A stretch of 64,000 nt of DNA from assembly GCF_000315425.1 (NCBI RefSeq), contig NZ_JH992924.1, forward strand, positions 1,008,971 through 1,072,970, written 5' to 3'. The position numbers were made by a program, and so were the translations under genes. The notes below the pieces were generated by a model, which was not told the DNA's origin, searched no databases, and worked only from the letters and a program-made list of their open reading frames with translations. This DNA is from Massilia timonae CCUG 45783 (GTDB lineage Bacteria > Pseudomonadota > Gammaproteobacteria > Burkholderiales > Burkholderiaceae_D). Below are positions 19,096 through 28,011 of this stretch, one piece after another; position 1 is the first letter of the stretch; every line of letters starts with the position of its first letter.

Positions 19096-19443
19096 ATGAA
19101 AGCGACCTTCATCGAACTTCCCCCGTTCGAGCGGCTGCGCAACGCATACTTCGACGACGAATCGTTCAAGGATCTGCAAAGCGAGATGATGAAGGACCCG
19201 GTTGCCGGGGCTGTCATCAAGGGCACGGGAGGACTTCGGAAAATCCGGTATGGCGATGAACGGCGTGGCAAGGGAAAGCGCGGCGGCCTGCGCGTCATCT
19301 ATTTCTGGAAAGATGCCAACGACCAGTTCTGGCTATTCACCGTCTACGACAAGGATCAGGCCGACGATCTCACGGCAAGCGAACGCAGATTGCTGAAACA
19401 ACGACTTGAGTTGGAAATCAAGGCAAGGAGTACCGAAAAATGA
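19096..19443 (+). CDS. HigB/RelE-type toxin of a type II toxin-antitoxin pair
   Basis: A 115-residue basic protein (KATFIELPPFERLRNAYF at the start, VIKGTGGLRKIRYGDERR, GLRVIYFWKDANDQFWLFTVYDKDQAD). This is the HigB2-like branch of the RelE/ParE fold, whose members cut mRNA on the ribosome; the basic GGLRKIR strand and the IYFW strand are typical. The gene precedes the antitoxin, as in higBA systems, and overlaps it by ATGA. No ribosome binding site is evident before the ATG. Activity is inferred from family membership and the paired antitoxin. Confidence 0.88.
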   Translation: MKATFIELPPFERLRNAYFDDESFKDLQSEMMKDPVAGAVIKGTGGLRKIRYGDERRGKGKRGGLRVIYFWKDANDQFWLFTVYDKDQADDLTASERRLLKQRLELEIKARSTEK

Positions 19444-19754
19444 CCAAGCGAAATATTTTTACTGAGTTGATGGAAGGCTTCGATGCGTTGGAAGATGCTC
19501 GGCAAGGGAAAGTCACCCTACGCGCGACCGAGGTGGAACTGAAGGCGCCGCCTGTCATGACCGCGGCCGGCGTGCGTGCGGTGCGGGAAAAGCTTCGCGT
19601 ATCGCAACCGGTATTCGCACGCAAATTGCGCACCAATCCGCAGACGATCAAGAACTGGGAGCAGGGTACGGCAAAGCCGAATGCCCAAGCCGCCATTCTC
19701 CTCAGCCTGATTGATCGAAACCCCAGCCTGATCGACGACATTGCGGCACTTTGA
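19440..19754 (+). CDS. HigA-type antitoxin with Xre helix-turn-helix
   Basis: A 104-residue protein with an N-terminal extension likely to wrap the toxin (KRNIFTELMEGFDALEDARQ) and a C-terminal Xre-like helix-turn-helix (VREKLRVSQPVFARKLRTNPQTIKNWEQG). It would neutralise the toxin and repress the operon. Its start overlaps the toxin stop by 4 bases, so the two are made together. The pair sits alone between clpA and a chemoreceptor gene. Confidence 0.88.
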   Translation: MTKRNIFTELMEGFDALEDARQGKVTLRATEVELKAPPVMTAAGVRAVREKLRVSQPVFARKLRTNPQTIKNWEQGTAKPNAQAAILLSLIDRNPSLIDDIAAL

Positions 19755-19904
19755 GGAGACGTGGTTATTTTGAAAACTCAGTGGATTTTTATGCAATAAG
19801 ATTTATAAAGAACCATGGTAATTCTGGAAATGTGAGTTCATGACGGTGTCATATAACATTTCTACACTCCTCGCATCGTTGTCCCACCTTCTCACGGACC
19901 ACCA

Positions 19905-21500
19905 ATGCGACTTGCACAGCTCAACACCTCCGCCAAGCTCATCGGCGCCTTCGGCATCCTCTCCCTCGTCATCGTGATCATCGCCGCCGTCGCGGTATGG
20001 CGCATGCACGCGGCGGATGTCATCACCTCCAATCTGGTCGACGACAAGCTGGCCAAGCAGCAGCTGGTGTCCGACCTGCTCGGCATCGAACGCCTGAACG
20101 GTTCGCGCACCGTCTCGATCGCGCGCAGCGACAGCCTGGAACTGGCCGACTACTTCCAGGCCCAGCTGGCCGAAGGCCGCAAGAACATCGCCGCCATCGA
20201 GGAGAAACTGGCCAAGCTGCCGGTGTCGGAACGCGAACGCGCGCTGCTGCAGGATGCGGCCCGTCACAAGGCCGCGCTGGGCACGGTGCAGGAAGCGCTG
20301 TTCAAGGCCAAGGACCTGGGGCAGACCGGCCTGGTCGAGGAAATCCTGACCAGGCAATGGGAACCGGGCTACAAGGCCAAGGTCGGCGCTTTCGAAGCCT
20401 TGCTCGCCTACGAGAGCAGCGAGGCGCACCGCCTGGCCGACGAAACGAGCGCCGCATCGAGCTTCAGCAAGATCCTGCTGCTGGGCCTGGGCGGCGCGGC
20501 GCTGCTGGTCGGCGTCGGCCTGGCCTGGGCCTTGAGCCGCAACCTGGTGGCGCCGCTGCAGCGCGCCGCCATGCTGGCCGAGCAGGTAGCGAAAGGCGAC
20601 CTGCGTCCGACCATCCAGCACGGGCGCAGCGACGAAATCGGCCGCCTGTTCGACGCCCTCAATGGCATGACCCATGGCGTCTCGAGCACCGTGTCGCAGG
20701 TGCTGGTGGGCGCCCAGGCGATCGATTCGGCCTCGAGCGAGATCGCCGAAGGCAACCAGGACCTGTCGACCCGCACCGAGCGCCAGGCCGACGCGCTGCG
20801 CCAGACCGTGAGCGCGATGGACGAGTTGAGCGAGGCGATCGCCAGCAACAACGCCAATGCGCGCCAGGCCAATGCCCTGGCCCAGACCGCGTCCGGCGTG
20901 GCCACCGAAGGCGCGAGGGCGGTCGAGCAACTGGTGGCGCGCATGGGAGCGATCAAGGCCTCGGCCGCGCGCATCGTGGACATCACGGGCATGATCGACA
21001 GCATCGCCTTCCAGACCAATATCCTGGCGCTGAACGCGGCGGTGGAAGCGGCGCGCGCCGGCAGCGAAGGTCGCGGCTTCGCGGTGGTGGCGAGCGAGGT
21101 GCGCAACCTGGCCCAGCACTCGGCCGGCGCGGCCAAGGAAATCAAGAAGCTGATCGGCGAGTCGTCGAGCGAGATCGAGGCCGGCACCGGCATGGCCGAA
21201 TCGGCCGGCTCGACCATGCGCGCCATGCTCCAGCACGTGCACGAGGTGGCCGGCATCCTCGGCCAGATCCACACCGCCAGCGCGGGCCAGGCCATGGGTG
21301 TCACCCAGGTCAGCAAGTCGATCGCGGAGATCGACATGTCGACCCAGCAGAACGCGGCGATGGTGGAAGAAGCCGCCGCAGCGGCGGCCTCGATGCGCCA
21401 GCAGGCGGCGGAGTTGTCGGCGCTGGTGGCGACGTTCAAGTTGCGCAGCGCGCTGGCCGCGTCGGAGCAGCCGCATCAGCGCCTGCTCGAAGCGGCTTGA
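19905..21500 (+). CDS. Methyl-accepting chemotaxis protein
   Basis: A 531-residue chemoreceptor: transmembrane helix 1 (residues 10-31), a four-helix-bundle periplasmic domain (32-190), transmembrane helix 2 (187-210), a HAMP domain (ending near DEIGRLFDALNGM), and a long coiled-coil signalling domain. The hairpin tip region reads IDSIAFQTNILALNAAVEAARAG, followed by GRGFAVVASEVRNLAQHSAGAAKEIK. It would relay ligand binding to CheA/CheW. No C-terminal CheR-docking pentapeptide is present. The ligand cannot be read from the sequence. The stop is 7 bases from that of the convergent transsulfuration gene. Confidence 0.95.
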   Translation: MRLAQLNTSAKLIGAFGILSLVIVIIAAVAVWRMHAADVITSNLVDDKLAKQQLVSDLLGIERLNGSRTVSIARSDSLELADYFQAQLAEGRKNIAAIEEKLAKLPVSERERALLQDAARHKAALGTVQEALFKAKDLGQTGLVEEILTRQWEPGYKAKVGAFEALLAYESSEAHRLADETSAASSFSKILLLGLGGAALLVGVGLAWALSRNLVAPLQRAAMLAEQVAKGDLRPTIQHGRSDEIGRLFDALNGMTHGVSSTVSQVLVGAQAIDSASSEIAEGNQDLSTRTERQADALRQTVSAMDELSEAIASNNANARQANALAQTASGVATEGARAVEQLVARMGAIKASAARIVDITGMIDSIAFQTNILALNAAVEAARAGSEGRGFAVVASEVRNLAQHSAGAAKEIKKLIGESSSEIEAGTGMAESAGSTMRAMLQHVHEVAGILGQIHTASAGQAMGVTQVSKSIAEIDMSTQQNAAMVEEAAAAAASMRQQAAELSALVATFKLRSALAASEQPHQRLLEAA

Positions 21501-21507
21501 TCGACGT

Positions 21508-22689
21508 TCAGATCGCGGCCAATGCGCGGCGCAGATCCTCGCGCTGGTCGTCGATGTGCTCGATGCCCACCGACAGGCGAATCAGCCCGTCGCCGATGCC
21601 GAGTTCGGCGCGCTGCTCCGGCGGAATGGTGGCGTGGGTCATCAGGGCAGGATGCTCGATCAGGCTTTCCACGCCGCCCAGGCTCTCGGCCAGGGTAAAC
21701 ACTTCGCAGGCCTCCAGGAAGCGCCGCGCGCCGGCGATGTCGGTGTCGAGGTCGATCGACACGATGCCGCCGTAGCCGTGCATCTGGTGGCGCGCCAGCG
21801 CGTGCTGGGGATGCGATTCCAATCCCGGGTAGTACACTTTGCGCACTTGCGGCTGCTGCTCGAGCCAGCTGGCCAGCAGCAGGGCGTTGGCGTTGCTGCG
21901 CTCGACGCGCAGGGCCAGCGTCTTGATCCCGCGTAGCACCAGGAAGCTGTCGAACGGGCCCTGGATGGCGCCCACGGCGTTCTGGATGAAGCCGAGCTTC
22001 TCGGCCAGCCCGGTCTGGGCGTCGCCGGCGCCGACCACGGCCACGCCGCCGATCACGTCCGAGTGCCCGTTCATGTACTTGGTGGTCGAGTGCACCACGA
22101 TGTCGAAGCCGTGTTCCAGCGGGCGCTGGTTGATCGGACTGGCGAAGGTGTTGTCGCACACGCTGATGATGCCGCGCGCGTGGCAGACGCCGGCGATCGC
22201 CGTCAGGTCGGCCAGCTTGAGCATCGGGTTGGTCGGGGTCTCGACCCACACCATGCGCGTCTCGGGCCTGATGGCGGCGGCCAGCGCGTCGGGGTCGGAC
22301 AGGTCGACGTAGCTGAACGACAGGCCGGCGCTGTCGCGGCGCACGCGCTCGAACAGGCGGTAGGTGCCGCCATACATGTCGTCGCCGGCCACGATGTGCG
22401 AGCCGGCGGGCAGCAGCTCGAGCACCGCCGCGATCGCGGCCAGGCCGGACGCGAAGGCGAAGGCGGCGCGGCCGCCCTCGATGTCGGCCACGCAGCGCTC
22501 GAGCGCCCAGCGCGTCGGATTGTGCGAGCGGCCGTAGTCGAGGCCCTTGTGCACGCCGGGGCTCTCTTGCCGGAAGGTCGAGGTGGCGAAGATGGGCGGC
22601 ATCACGGCGCCGGTGGCCGGTTCGGGCGCCTGGCCGCCGTGGATGACACGGGTGGCCAGATGGCGCTTGAATTCGATTGGATTGGTCAA
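21508..22689 (-). CDS. Trans-sulfuration PLP enzyme, probably cystathionine gamma-lyase
   Basis: A 393-residue Cys/Met-metabolism PLP enzyme. Motifs: GLDYGRSHNPTRWALERC, the PLP-binding Lys204 in HSTTKYMNGHSDVIGG, and SLGGVESLIEHPALMTHA at the C-terminus. The family includes MetB, MetC and cystathionine gamma-lyase, which sequence alone separates poorly. The start appears to be a TTG at 22689 that overlaps the stop of the upstream cystathionine beta-synthase gene (TTGA), with GAAGGA upstream. That coupling favours a reverse-transsulfuration role, making cysteine from cystathionine. No other start fits, since the frame upstream is meaningless. Confidence 0.88.
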   Translation of the reverse strand: MTNPIEFKRHLATRVIHGGQAPEPATGAVMPPIFATSTFRQESPGVHKGLDYGRSHNPTRWALERCVADIEGGRAAFAFASGLAAIAAVLELLPAGSHIVAGDDMYGGTYRLFERVRRDSAGLSFSYVDLSDPDALAAAIRPETRMVWVETPTNPMLKLADLTAIAGVCHARGIISVCDNTFASPINQRPLEHGFDIVVHSTTKYMNGHSDVIGGVAVVGAGDAQTGLAEKLGFIQNAVGAIQGPFDSFLVLRGIKTLALRVERSNANALLLASWLEQQPQVRKVYYPGLESHPQHALARHQMHGYGGIVSIDLDTDIAGARRFLEACEVFTLAESLGGVESLIEHPALMTHATIPPEQRAELGIGDGLIRLSVGIEHIDDQREDLRRALAAI

Positions 22690-24065
22690 GACAAGGTCCT
22701 TCGCAGATGGTTGAGCAGGTCGTAGCGCGTGATCAGACCGTAGAAGGTCGGCCCGTCGGCGATGACGGCGGTCAGGCCGCGATCGAAGATCTCGCGCAGC
22801 TGGCCCATGCTCGCCGCCGGATGCAGGGTTTGCAGTTCGGTCGTCATGGTGCCGGACACCGGCGCATTGAAGCGCGCGGTATCTTGCGTCACCTGGTGCA
22901 GCAGGTCGGATTCGTCGATCAGGCCCAGCAGCCGGCCGCCGGCGTCGACCACCGGCAACTGCTGCAGGTCGCTCGAGCGCATGCGGTTGAAGGCGGTGAG
23001 CAGGGTGTCGTCGGGCGACAGCGTGATGACTTCGCCGGCATCGTGGCGGCGGCCGATCAGGTCGCGCAGGTCGCCCGTTTTCGGCCGCGTGATCAGGCCC
23101 TGGTCGACCATCCAGCCGTCGCTGTACACCTTGGAGAGGTAGCGGGTGCCGGTGTCGCAGACGAAGGTGACCACGCGCTTGGGGCGGGTCTGCGCGCGGC
23201 AATAGCGCAGCGCGGCCGCCAGCAGGGTGCCGGTGGAGGAACCCGCCAGGATGCCTTCTTGCTGCAGCAGCAGGCGCGCGGTCGAGAAACTCTCTTCGTC
23301 GCTGATGGTGTAGGCGGTTTTGACGCGCGACAGGTCGGCGATGCCGGGGATGAAATCCTCGCCGATGCCCTCGACCGCCCATGAGCCCGCGTGCTGCGAG
23401 ACGTGGCCGGTTTCGACGTACTCGGCCAGGATCGAACCCTTGGGGTCGGCCAGGACGAATTCGAGCAGGGGCTGGGTCTTTTTGAAATAGCGCGACAGGC
23501 CGGTGAGGGTGCCGCTCGAGCCGACGCCGACCACGATGGCGTCGAGCTTGTGGTTGGTCTGGTCCCAGATCTCGGGGCCGGTGGTGGTTTCGTGGGCGCG
23601 CGGATTGGCGGGATTGTTGAACTGGTCGGCGAACCAGGCGCCGGGAATCTCCTTGGCCAGGCGCGCTGCGTAGTCCTGGTAGTACTCGGGATGGCCCTTG
23701 CCGACGTCGGAGCGGGTCAGGTGGATTTCGGCGCCGAGCGCCTTCAGGTGCAGGACTTTTTCGGCCGCCATTTTGTCGGGCACGACCAGCACCACGCGGT
23801 AGCCCTTGATGCGCGCCACCAGCGCCAGGCCCAGGCCGGTATTGCCGGCCGTGGCCTCGATCACGGTGCCGCCGGGCTGCAGCAGGCCGTCGTGCTCGGC
23901 CTGCTCGATCATGGTCTTGCCGATGCGGTCCTTGATGGAGCCGCCCGGGTTCTGCGATTCGAGCTTGAGGAACAGCTGGCAGGGACCGGTATCGATCCGG
24001 GTGACCTCCACCAGCGGGGTATCGCCGATCAGCGAAAACAGTGCAGCTTGCGACGCATGTTGCAT
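22686..24065 (-). CDS. Cystathionine beta-synthase
   Basis: A 459-residue protein with an N-terminal cysteine-synthase-fold PLP domain (PLP Lys45 in NPGGSIKDRIGK; TAGNTGLGLALVARIKGYRV; GVGSSGTLTGLSRYFK) and two C-terminal CBS domains (about residues 335-455) that usually bind adenosyl ligands. It condenses homocysteine with serine, the first step of reverse transsulfuration. It is followed by and coupled to the gamma-lyase-type gene. A good GGAGG precedes the ATG by 5 bases. Presence of the CBS domains separates it from CysK/CysM. Confidence 0.93.
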   Translation of the reverse strand: MQHASQAALFSLIGDTPLVEVTRIDTGPCQLFLKLESQNPGGSIKDRIGKTMIEQAEHDGLLQPGGTVIEATAGNTGLGLALVARIKGYRVVLVVPDKMAAEKVLHLKALGAEIHLTRSDVGKGHPEYYQDYAARLAKEIPGAWFADQFNNPANPRAHETTTGPEIWDQTNHKLDAIVVGVGSSGTLTGLSRYFKKTQPLLEFVLADPKGSILAEYVETGHVSQHAGSWAVEGIGEDFIPGIADLSRVKTAYTISDEESFSTARLLLQQEGILAGSSTGTLLAAALRYCRAQTRPKRVVTFVCDTGTRYLSKVYSDGWMVDQGLITRPKTGDLRDLIGRRHDAGEVITLSPDDTLLTAFNRMRSSDLQQLPVVDAGGRLLGLIDESDLLHQVTQDTARFNAPVSGTMTTELQTLHPAASMGQLREIFDRGLTAVIADGPTFYGLITRYDLLNHLRRTLS

Positions 24066-24221
24066 ATTGCCTCCGTTAAGCCGACCAGCCGGCGCGGGTA
24101 GCGCAAGAGACCGCGGCAGGCCGGCGTGCTACGACGAACTGGCGCGGGTAGGCGCCAGCACTTTAAAGATTCATGATACGAGTTTTTGTCGAGCGCTGCT
24201 TTGGATCAGCTTAAATTTTTG
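24066..24221. other. Spacer between prpR and the transsulfuration operon
   Basis: An 11-base direct repeat GGCGCGGGTAG occurs at 24092-24102 and 24141-24151. I saw no riboswitch-like fold and no convincing promoter. Confidence 0.3.
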
Positions 24222-25826
24222 TTAAGAGCCCTCGGCCTTGAGACGGCGCCACAGGGTGGTGCGGCTGATGCCCAGGTGCTGCGCGGCAAGATCGCGCTGT
24301 CCGCCGAAGCGGGCCAGCACGGCCGCCACCGACTCGCGCGCCGCACCGGGCGTGGGCAATGCGTCGACGGCCGGCGCCGCTTGCCGCCCCAGTTCCGGCG
24401 CCACCGACAGCATGAAGGCCGGCGTGAGCGCCTGCAGCGGCTCGGCCGCCAGGAACAATGCGACCCTTTCCATCAGGTTGCGCAGCTCGCGCACATTGCC
24501 CGGCCAGGCATAGGAAGCGAGCAGGGGCGCGCACGCCTTGACCTCGGCCGCCAGGTTCGGATGCGGGCGCGCATCGAGCGCGGCCAGCGCCTGCTTCAAT
24601 GACCATTCGGCCAGCGGCGCGATGTCCTGCGCCCGCGCGCGCAGCGGCGGCAGGGCCAGGCGCAGCACCGCCAGCCGATAGAACAGGTCGGCCCGAAAAC
24701 GTCCCTCGCGCACCCGCGCTTCGAGGTCGCAGTGGGTGGCGCTGATCACGCGCACGTCGATCGGCACCGGGCGCGTGCCGCCGACCCGCATCACCTCGCG
24801 TTCCTCCAGCACGCGCAGCAGGCGGGTCTGCAGGGCCAGCGGCATTTCGCCGATCTCATCCAGGAACAGGGTGCCGCCGTTGGCGGCCTCGAACAGGCCG
24901 GCGTGGCCGCCGCGGCGCGCGCCGGTGAACGCGCCTTCCTCGTGGCCGAACAGTTCCGACTCCAGCAAGGACTCGGCGATCGCCCCGCAGTTGACCGCCA
25001 CGAAGGGGCGGTTGGCGCCACGGCGCGGGCTTTCGCGGTGGATCGCCTGGGCCACCAGTTCCTTGCCGCTGCCGGTCTCGCCCTCGATCAGGACGGTGCT
25101 GGGCGAGCGCGCGTACAGCACCACGGTCTGGCGCAGGCGCTCCATCGCGGGCGAGTCGCCGCGCAGGTCGTTCATGCCGCGCCGCGCGCGTTGTTCGGCT
25201 CCCTTGCGCCGTCCGCGGCCGGCCTCGAGCCGGGTCAGGCGCGCCAGCTCGAGCGCGTCGTCGAAGGCCTGGCGGATCGAGGCCGCCGAATACAGGAACA
25301 CGCCGGTCAGCCCGGCTTCCTCGGACAGGTCGGTGATCAATCCGGCGCCGACGATCACGGCGATGCCCTCGGCCTTGAGCTCGTGCACCGCGGCGCGCGC
25401 ATCCTCGCGCGTGACGTAGGTGCGCTGGGCCAGGTCGAGGCCGAAGGTGGCGGCGAAGTCGGCCAGTTCCGGCAGCGGCGCCTGGTAGCTGATGACGCCG
25501 ATCCGGTGCGAGACCCGCCGCGCGCGCGCCAGCGCCTTCAGCACGTCGAAGCCGCTGGCCTTGGCCGCCACCACCGGCACCGACACGCGGCCCTTGAGCC
25601 AGGCGGCGTTCGAGCCGGCCGCGATGACCACGTCACAGTGTTCAAGAGCCAGGCGCTCGCGGATATGTTTCGCAGCCTCGTCAAAACCAAGATGCAGCGG
25701 TTCGATCAAAGCTAAGTGGTCGTATTCGACGGTGATGTCGCGGAACAGGTCGGACAGGCGCGAGACGGAGACGGTCCAGATGACCGGCTTGTCGCCAGCC
25801 TCCAATGGGGAGCGAGGTGCATTCAT
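24222..25826 (-). CDS. prpR: Sigma-54-dependent propionate catabolism activator PrpR
   Basis: A 534-residue enhancer-binding protein. The N-terminal PrpR_N domain (residues 15-190; VVIAAGSNAAWLKGR, GAGLITDLSEEAGLTGVF) is the part that senses 2-methylcitrate in Salmonella. The AAA domain has Walker A GETGSGKELVAQ near 247, the sigma-54 contact loop GAFTGA near 295, and LFLDEIGEMPL. A Fis-type helix-turn-helix ends the protein (LAAQHLGISRTTLWRRLK). Its likely target is prpB at 29991, which has a perfect sigma-54 promoter. It is divergent from the DUF485-ActP genes, and a GTTTCA-N3-TGAAAC dyad lies in the shared region. No ribosome binding site is visible at its ATG. Confidence 0.93.
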   Translation of the reverse strand: MNAPRSPLEAGDKPVIWTVSVSRLSDLFRDITVEYDHLALIEPLHLGFDEAAKHIRERLALEHCDVVIAAGSNAAWLKGRVSVPVVAAKASGFDVLKALARARRVSHRIGVISYQAPLPELADFAATFGLDLAQRTYVTREDARAAVHELKAEGIAVIVGAGLITDLSEEAGLTGVFLYSAASIRQAFDDALELARLTRLEAGRGRRKGAEQRARRGMNDLRGDSPAMERLRQTVVLYARSPSTVLIEGETGSGKELVAQAIHRESPRRGANRPFVAVNCGAIAESLLESELFGHEEGAFTGARRGGHAGLFEAANGGTLFLDEIGEMPLALQTRLLRVLEEREVMRVGGTRPVPIDVRVISATHCDLEARVREGRFRADLFYRLAVLRLALPPLRARAQDIAPLAEWSLKQALAALDARPHPNLAAEVKACAPLLASYAWPGNVRELRNLMERVALFLAAEPLQALTPAFMLSVAPELGRQAAPAVDALPTPGAARESVAAVLARFGGQRDLAAQHLGISRTTLWRRLKAEGS

Positions 25827-25990
25827 GTTTCAAGTCTAGTGCATTTTTCAGCGCCAAGTTTCAATTTGAAACGCCATGACCTAAGCGAACGAGCGGTCAA
25901 TTACTTCCATGCCGTAAGAATCCGGTAAGGGGCCGGCCGTAGGATGGGTCTCAGCCGCAAAGGCAATACCAGAAAAATCAGGAGACAAAA
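25827..25990. promoter_or_regulatory. prpR / symporter divergent region with putative PrpR site
   Basis: The perfect dyad GTTTCA-ATT-TGAAAC lies at 25858-25872, and a half-site GTTTCAAGT at 25827-25835 touches the prpR start. The same dyad and half-site occur upstream of prpB. I found no spacing-correct sigma-54 promoter in either direction here: TGGC...TGC on the minus strand has 11 rather than 10 bases between GG and GC. Confidence 0.6.
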
Positions 25991-26299
25991 TTGGATCAAG
26001 ACGTCGTACAAAGGGTCAAGAGCGACCCGAATTACCTCAAGCTCAAAGAGACCCGTTCCCGGTTCGGCTGGACGCTGACCTGGGCCATGATGATCGTGTA
26101 CTACGGCTTCACGCTGCTGGTCGCCTTCAACAAGGAGTTCATGGGTTCCCGCATCGGTGAAGGCGTCATGACCTGGGGTATTCCCCTGGGCCTGTTCGTC
26201 ATCGTGTTCACCGTGGTCATCACCGGCATCTACGTGCGCCGCGCCAACCGCGACTACGACGAACTGAGCGACGCCATCAAAGCGAAAGTGGGGGCATGA
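25991..26299 (+). CDS. DUF485 small membrane protein (YjcH-like)
   Basis: A TTG start at 25991 with AGGAGA at 25980-25985 opens a 102-residue protein with two transmembrane helices (about 28-50 and 61-84) and the DUF485 pattern (DPNYLKLKETRSRFGWTLTWAMM). Members of this family are almost always encoded directly before ActP-type acetate symporters, as YjcH is in E. coli, and are thought to assist them. The stop overlaps the symporter start. The rare TTG start may limit expression. Confidence 0.9.
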   Translation: MDQDVVQRVKSDPNYLKLKETRSRFGWTLTWAMMIVYYGFTLLVAFNKEFMGSRIGEGVMTWGIPLGLFVIVFTVVITGIYVRRANRDYDELSDAIKAKVGA

Positions 26300-27957
26300 T
26301 GAAGCGCTTCCATACCGCAGCCGCAATTGCCCTGCTGGCCGCCGCGGGCATCGCCCAGGCCGCCCCCGACCTCGGCCAGGGCGTCAAGCAAGCCACCAAC
26401 TGGACCGCCATCATCATGTTCGGCGTGTTCGTGCTGGGCACCCTGTACATCACCAAATGGGCTGCCGCCAAGACCCGTTCGGCATCCGACTTCTATACCG
26501 CCGGCGGCGGCATCACCGGCTTCCAGAACGGCCTCGCGATCGCGGGCGACTTCATGTCGGCCGCGTCCTTCCTGGGCATTTCCGCCGCCGTGTTCCTGGA
26601 CGGCTTCGATGGCCTGATCTATGCGATCGGCTTCCTGGTCGGCTGGCCCGTCATCACCTTCCTGATGGCCGAGCGCCTGCGCAACCTGGGCCGCTTCACC
26701 TTCGCCGACGTGGCCTCCTACCGCTTCGCCCAGAAGCCGATCCGCGTGTTCGCGGCTTCCGGCACCCTGGTCGTGGTGGCCTTCTACCTGATCGCGCAGA
26801 TGGTCGGCGCCGGCCAGCTGATCAAGCTGCTGTTCGGCCTGGACTACTGGATCGCGGTGGTGCTGGTCGGCATCCTGATGATGGTCTACGTGCTGTTCGG
26901 CGGCATGACCGCCACCACCTGGGTGCAGATCATCAAGGCCGTGCTGCTGCTGTCGGGCGCCTCGTTCATGGCGTTCTCGGTGCTGGCGCAATATAACTTC
27001 AGCCCGACCCAACTGTTCCAGAGCGCCACCGAGCTGCACGCCAAGGGCGAAGCGATCATGGGCCCGGGCAGCTTCATCAAGGATCCGATTTCCGCGATTT
27101 CCTTCGGCATGGCGCTGATGTTCGGCACCGCCGGCCTGCCGCACATCCTGATGCGCTTCTTCACCGTCCCGAGCGCCAAGGAAGCGCGCAAGTCGGTGCT
27201 GTGGGCGACCACCTGGATCGGCTACTTCTACATCCTGACCTTCATCATCGGCTTCGGCGCGATCGTGCTGGTCGGCACCAACCCGGCCTTCAAGGATGCT
27301 GCCGGCGCACTGCTGGGCGGTAACAATATGGCGGCGGTCCACCTGGCGCAAGCCGTGGGCGGCGACGTCTTCCTGGGCTTCATCTCTGCCGTGGCCTTCG
27401 CGACCATCCTGGCGGTGGTGGCCGGCCTGACCCTGTCGGGCGCCTCGGCGGTCTCGCATGACCTGTACGCCACCGTGTTCAAGAAGGGCCAGGCCAACAG
27501 CGCCGACGAGCTGAAGGTGTCGAAGATCACCACCATCTGCCTCGGCATCATCGCCGTGCTGCTGGGTATCGCCTTCGAAAAGCAGAACGTCGCCTTCATG
27601 GTGTCGCTGGCCTTCGCGATCGCCGCTTCGGCCAACTTCCCGGTGCTGTTCATGTCGGTGCTGTGGAAAGACTGCACCACCCGCGGCGCCACCGTGGGCG
27701 GCTTCCTGGGCCTGGCGACCGCGGTCGTGCTGACCCTGCTGTCGAAATCGGTCTGGGTCGACGTGCTGGGCAACAGCGCCGCGATCTTCCCATATGCCTC
27801 GCCGGCGATCTTCTCGATGGCGGTCGGCTTCTTCGGCATCTGGATCTTCTCGATCACCGACAAGGGCCCGCGCGCCCGCATCGACCGCGCCGGCTTCGAG
27901 GCGCAGGAAGTGCGCGCCGAGACCGGTATCGGTGCGGCGGGTGCTTCGGCGCACTAA
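26296..27957 (+). CDS. Sodium:solute symporter for short carboxylates, ActP family
   Basis: A 553-residue protein with an N-terminal signal-like segment (cut near AQA|AP) and about thirteen transmembrane helices. It contains the SSS-family patterns SDFYTAGGGITGFQNGLAIAG, FRYFVPSAKEARKSV-like FFTVPSAKEARKSV, and GLTLSGASAVSHDLYA, as in acetate permease ActP. It overlaps the DUF485 gene by ATGA (a second ATG at 26299 is also possible). ActP transports acetate and also propionate and glycolate in E. coli. Its position divergent from prpR makes propionate uptake an attractive inference. A strong bidirectional terminator follows. Confidence 0.92.
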   Translation: MMKRFHTAAAIALLAAAGIAQAAPDLGQGVKQATNWTAIIMFGVFVLGTLYITKWAAAKTRSASDFYTAGGGITGFQNGLAIAGDFMSAASFLGISAAVFLDGFDGLIYAIGFLVGWPVITFLMAERLRNLGRFTFADVASYRFAQKPIRVFAASGTLVVVAFYLIAQMVGAGQLIKLLFGLDYWIAVVLVGILMMVYVLFGGMTATTWVQIIKAVLLLSGASFMAFSVLAQYNFSPTQLFQSATELHAKGEAIMGPGSFIKDPISAISFGMALMFGTAGLPHILMRFFTVPSAKEARKSVLWATTWIGYFYILTFIIGFGAIVLVGTNPAFKDAAGALLGGNNMAAVHLAQAVGGDVFLGFISAVAFATILAVVAGLTLSGASAVSHDLYATVFKKGQANSADELKVSKITTICLGIIAVLLGIAFEKQNVAFMVSLAFAIAASANFPVLFMSVLWKDCTTRGATVGGFLGLATAVVLTLLSKSVWVDVLGNSAAIFPYASPAIFSMAVGFFGIWIFSITDKGPRARIDRAGFEAQEVRAETGIGAAGASAH

Positions 27958-27974
27958 ACCGCAGTCGAGTATGT

Positions 27975-28011
27975 AAAAAAAGGGGGCGGCCTGTGAGGGC
28001 CGCCCCCTTTG
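27975..28011. terminator. Bidirectional terminator after the symporter gene
   Basis: AAAGGGGGCGGCC pairs with GGCCGCCCCCTTT around a short TGTGA-type loop. An A run precedes it and T residues follow, so it can stop transcription from both the symporter gene and the convergent monooxygenase gene at 28012. Confidence 0.88.

Noticed and set aside
19096..19754. The higBA pair as evidence of a mobile element
   Set aside because: No integrase, transposase, attachment repeat or base-composition break flanks it.
24066..24221. A SAM or SAH riboswitch before the cystathionine beta-synthase gene
   Set aside because: No conserved core or multi-stem fold could be traced, only an 11-base direct repeat.
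25840..25860. A sigma-54 promoter for prpR on the minus strand (TGGC...TGC)
   Set aside because: The GG and GC elements are separated by 11 rather than 10 bases, which normally abolishes sigma-54 promoters.
25941..25964. A sigma-54 promoter for the DUF485-ActP operon
   Set aside because: No GG-N10-GC pair is present near TGGGTCTCAGCCGC; the best match has wrong spacing.
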